Assembly (NCBI GenBank): GCA_027575765.1
Contig: JANBPT010000943.1
Span: 1 to 18,446 of the forward strand
DNA length: 18,446 nucleotides
Reading direction: 5' to 3'
Source: Tieghemiomyces parasiticus
Taxonomy: Eukaryota; Kickxellomycota; Dimargaritomycetes; Dimargaritales; Dimargaritaceae
Shown: positions 17,949 to 18,446 of the stretch, in pieces
Layout: each line of letters begins with the position of its first letter
Position numbering within the stretch: position 1 is the first letter of the stretch
Position numbers and translations under genes: made by a program
The notes under the pieces: generated by a model
Databases searched by the model: none
Told to the model about the DNA's origin: nothing
Seen by the model: only the letters and a program-made list of their open reading frames with translations

Positions 17949-18339
17949 TGTGGTGCCAACGCCCGTGGTGCCTCTTGAAGGCATCTGACGGGCACGTCAA
18001 CATTGAAGACACAAAAATAATAGCCGAACCCATTGGGGGGAAGGTTAGGATTAAGGTTTAAGGTTACGCACCTTATGCAGGGGGATGTAGATCCTTTTCC
18101 CCGCCACCAGTATAAAAGCGAGCCCGCGCAGTTAGGCAAGGGCTCGCCAGCTAATTTTTCCTTGACTTACTTTGAATTCGTTTATTAAATCGTTATTTTC
18201 CTTATTATCAACAATTACAATCCCATACTATTTACTTTAGCCGATTATTGTAAACAACACCATTTTCTCCGGACGTTAGGCCCAGACCGTTGTTGCATAC
18301 GGCCTAACCAAAAACCCTCGCCCAGAGCCTAGCACCACA
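17949..18339 (+). mobile_element. Solo LTR copy B, 391 bp, next to tRNA-Arg
   Basis: It starts TGTGGTGCC and ends GCACCACA, with target duplication TTTT on both sides (17945-17948 and 18340-18343). It has a TATA box (TATAAAAG, 18111-18118) followed at once by a hairpin GCGAGCCC/GGGCTCGC (18118-18125 with 18140-18147). It matches copy A (11527-11920, opposite strand) along its whole length. Its 5' end faces the tRNA gene, the same orientation relative to the Pol III gene as copy A. It sits exactly at the end of another LTR that starts at 18344. Confidence 0.92.
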
Positions 18340-18343
18340 TTTT

Positions 18344-18446
18344 TGTGGAGTCCAGATAAACTTAGGACTCCTGAAGATTCCTGGCGGGCAGACTCAGTTA
18401 GAGCAAGCCACTAGATTGCATTAGCACGCCTACAGCCCAGCAGATG
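18344..18446 (+). mobile_element. LTR fragment (partial, runs off the window)
   Basis: It starts TGTGGAGTCCAGATA right after the TTTT duplication of copy B and continues to the window end. The first 60 bp match the minus strand of the LTR at 9406-9830 (shared 16-mer CTCCTGAAGATTCCTG at 18368-18383). Before copy B inserted, this LTR would have lain about 9 nt from tRNA-Arg. Its strand is given by alignment to the window, not by promoter signals. Confidence 0.65.

Noticed and set aside
17843..18139. Minus-strand frame of 98 codons
   Set aside because: It runs across the tRNA-Arg gene and LTR copy B.

Overview
The window looks like nuclear DNA of a filamentous fungus, most likely an early-diverging (non-Dikarya) one. 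The signs are a multimodular nonribosomal peptide synthetase (NRPS) read without introns, an intron-containing tRNA-Tyr, a lone 5S rRNA gene outside any rDNA array, and AT-rich spacers full of LTR and LINE retrotransposon copies beside GC-rich coding DNA. I cannot name the species. No prokaryotic gene organisation is visible.

Layout. Positions 1-5956 (minus strand) hold the first 1985 codons of an NRPS whose 3' end lies beyond the left edge. Its order is partial C, A, T, E, C, then a remnant of an A domain, a carrier-like segment without its serine, and the start of another C domain. A TATA box lies about 120 bases upstream of its start codon. Positions 6100-8760 are AT-rich and contain no convincing gene.

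From 8762 to 9924 a pile of solo LTRs sits directly upstream of a tRNA-Tyr(GUA) gene. Each junction is separated by the same tetranucleotide AAAA, so several elements appear to have integrated one after another at one target. Positions 9925-11522 are spacer with a pyrimidine tract and an 18-bp palindrome.

From 11523 to 16763 lies a nested locus: a solo LTR (copy A) ending 5 nt before the start of a 5S rRNA gene, and a 4.7-kb non-LTR retrotransposon inserted inside that gene after nucleotide 17, in antisense orientation. A perfect 15-bp target-site duplication made of 5S sequence flanks the LINE, so a nearly complete 5S gene persists on its right side. The LINE has ORF1 (coiled coil) and ORF2 (APE endonuclease, reverse transcriptase, C-terminal Cys/His motif). 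It is dead: stops, frameshifts at G runs, YADD changed to YANN, GD changed to GN.

Positions 16764-17855 are spacer. Then come a tRNA-Arg(ACG) gene on the minus strand and, 9 nt upstream of it, solo LTR copy B of the same family as copy A, inserted at the terminus of another LTR that runs off the window.

Taken together, the three RNA polymerase III genes act as landing sites for several retrotransposon families. LTR elements insert at a fixed distance upstream, and a LINE inserts within 5S. Differences between the two LTR copies, and the inactivating changes in the LINE, are largely of CpG to TpG/CpA type, which points to methylation-linked decay. The LINE in the 5S gene and the stacked LTRs are the most novel parts; the NRPS is the main cellular gene.
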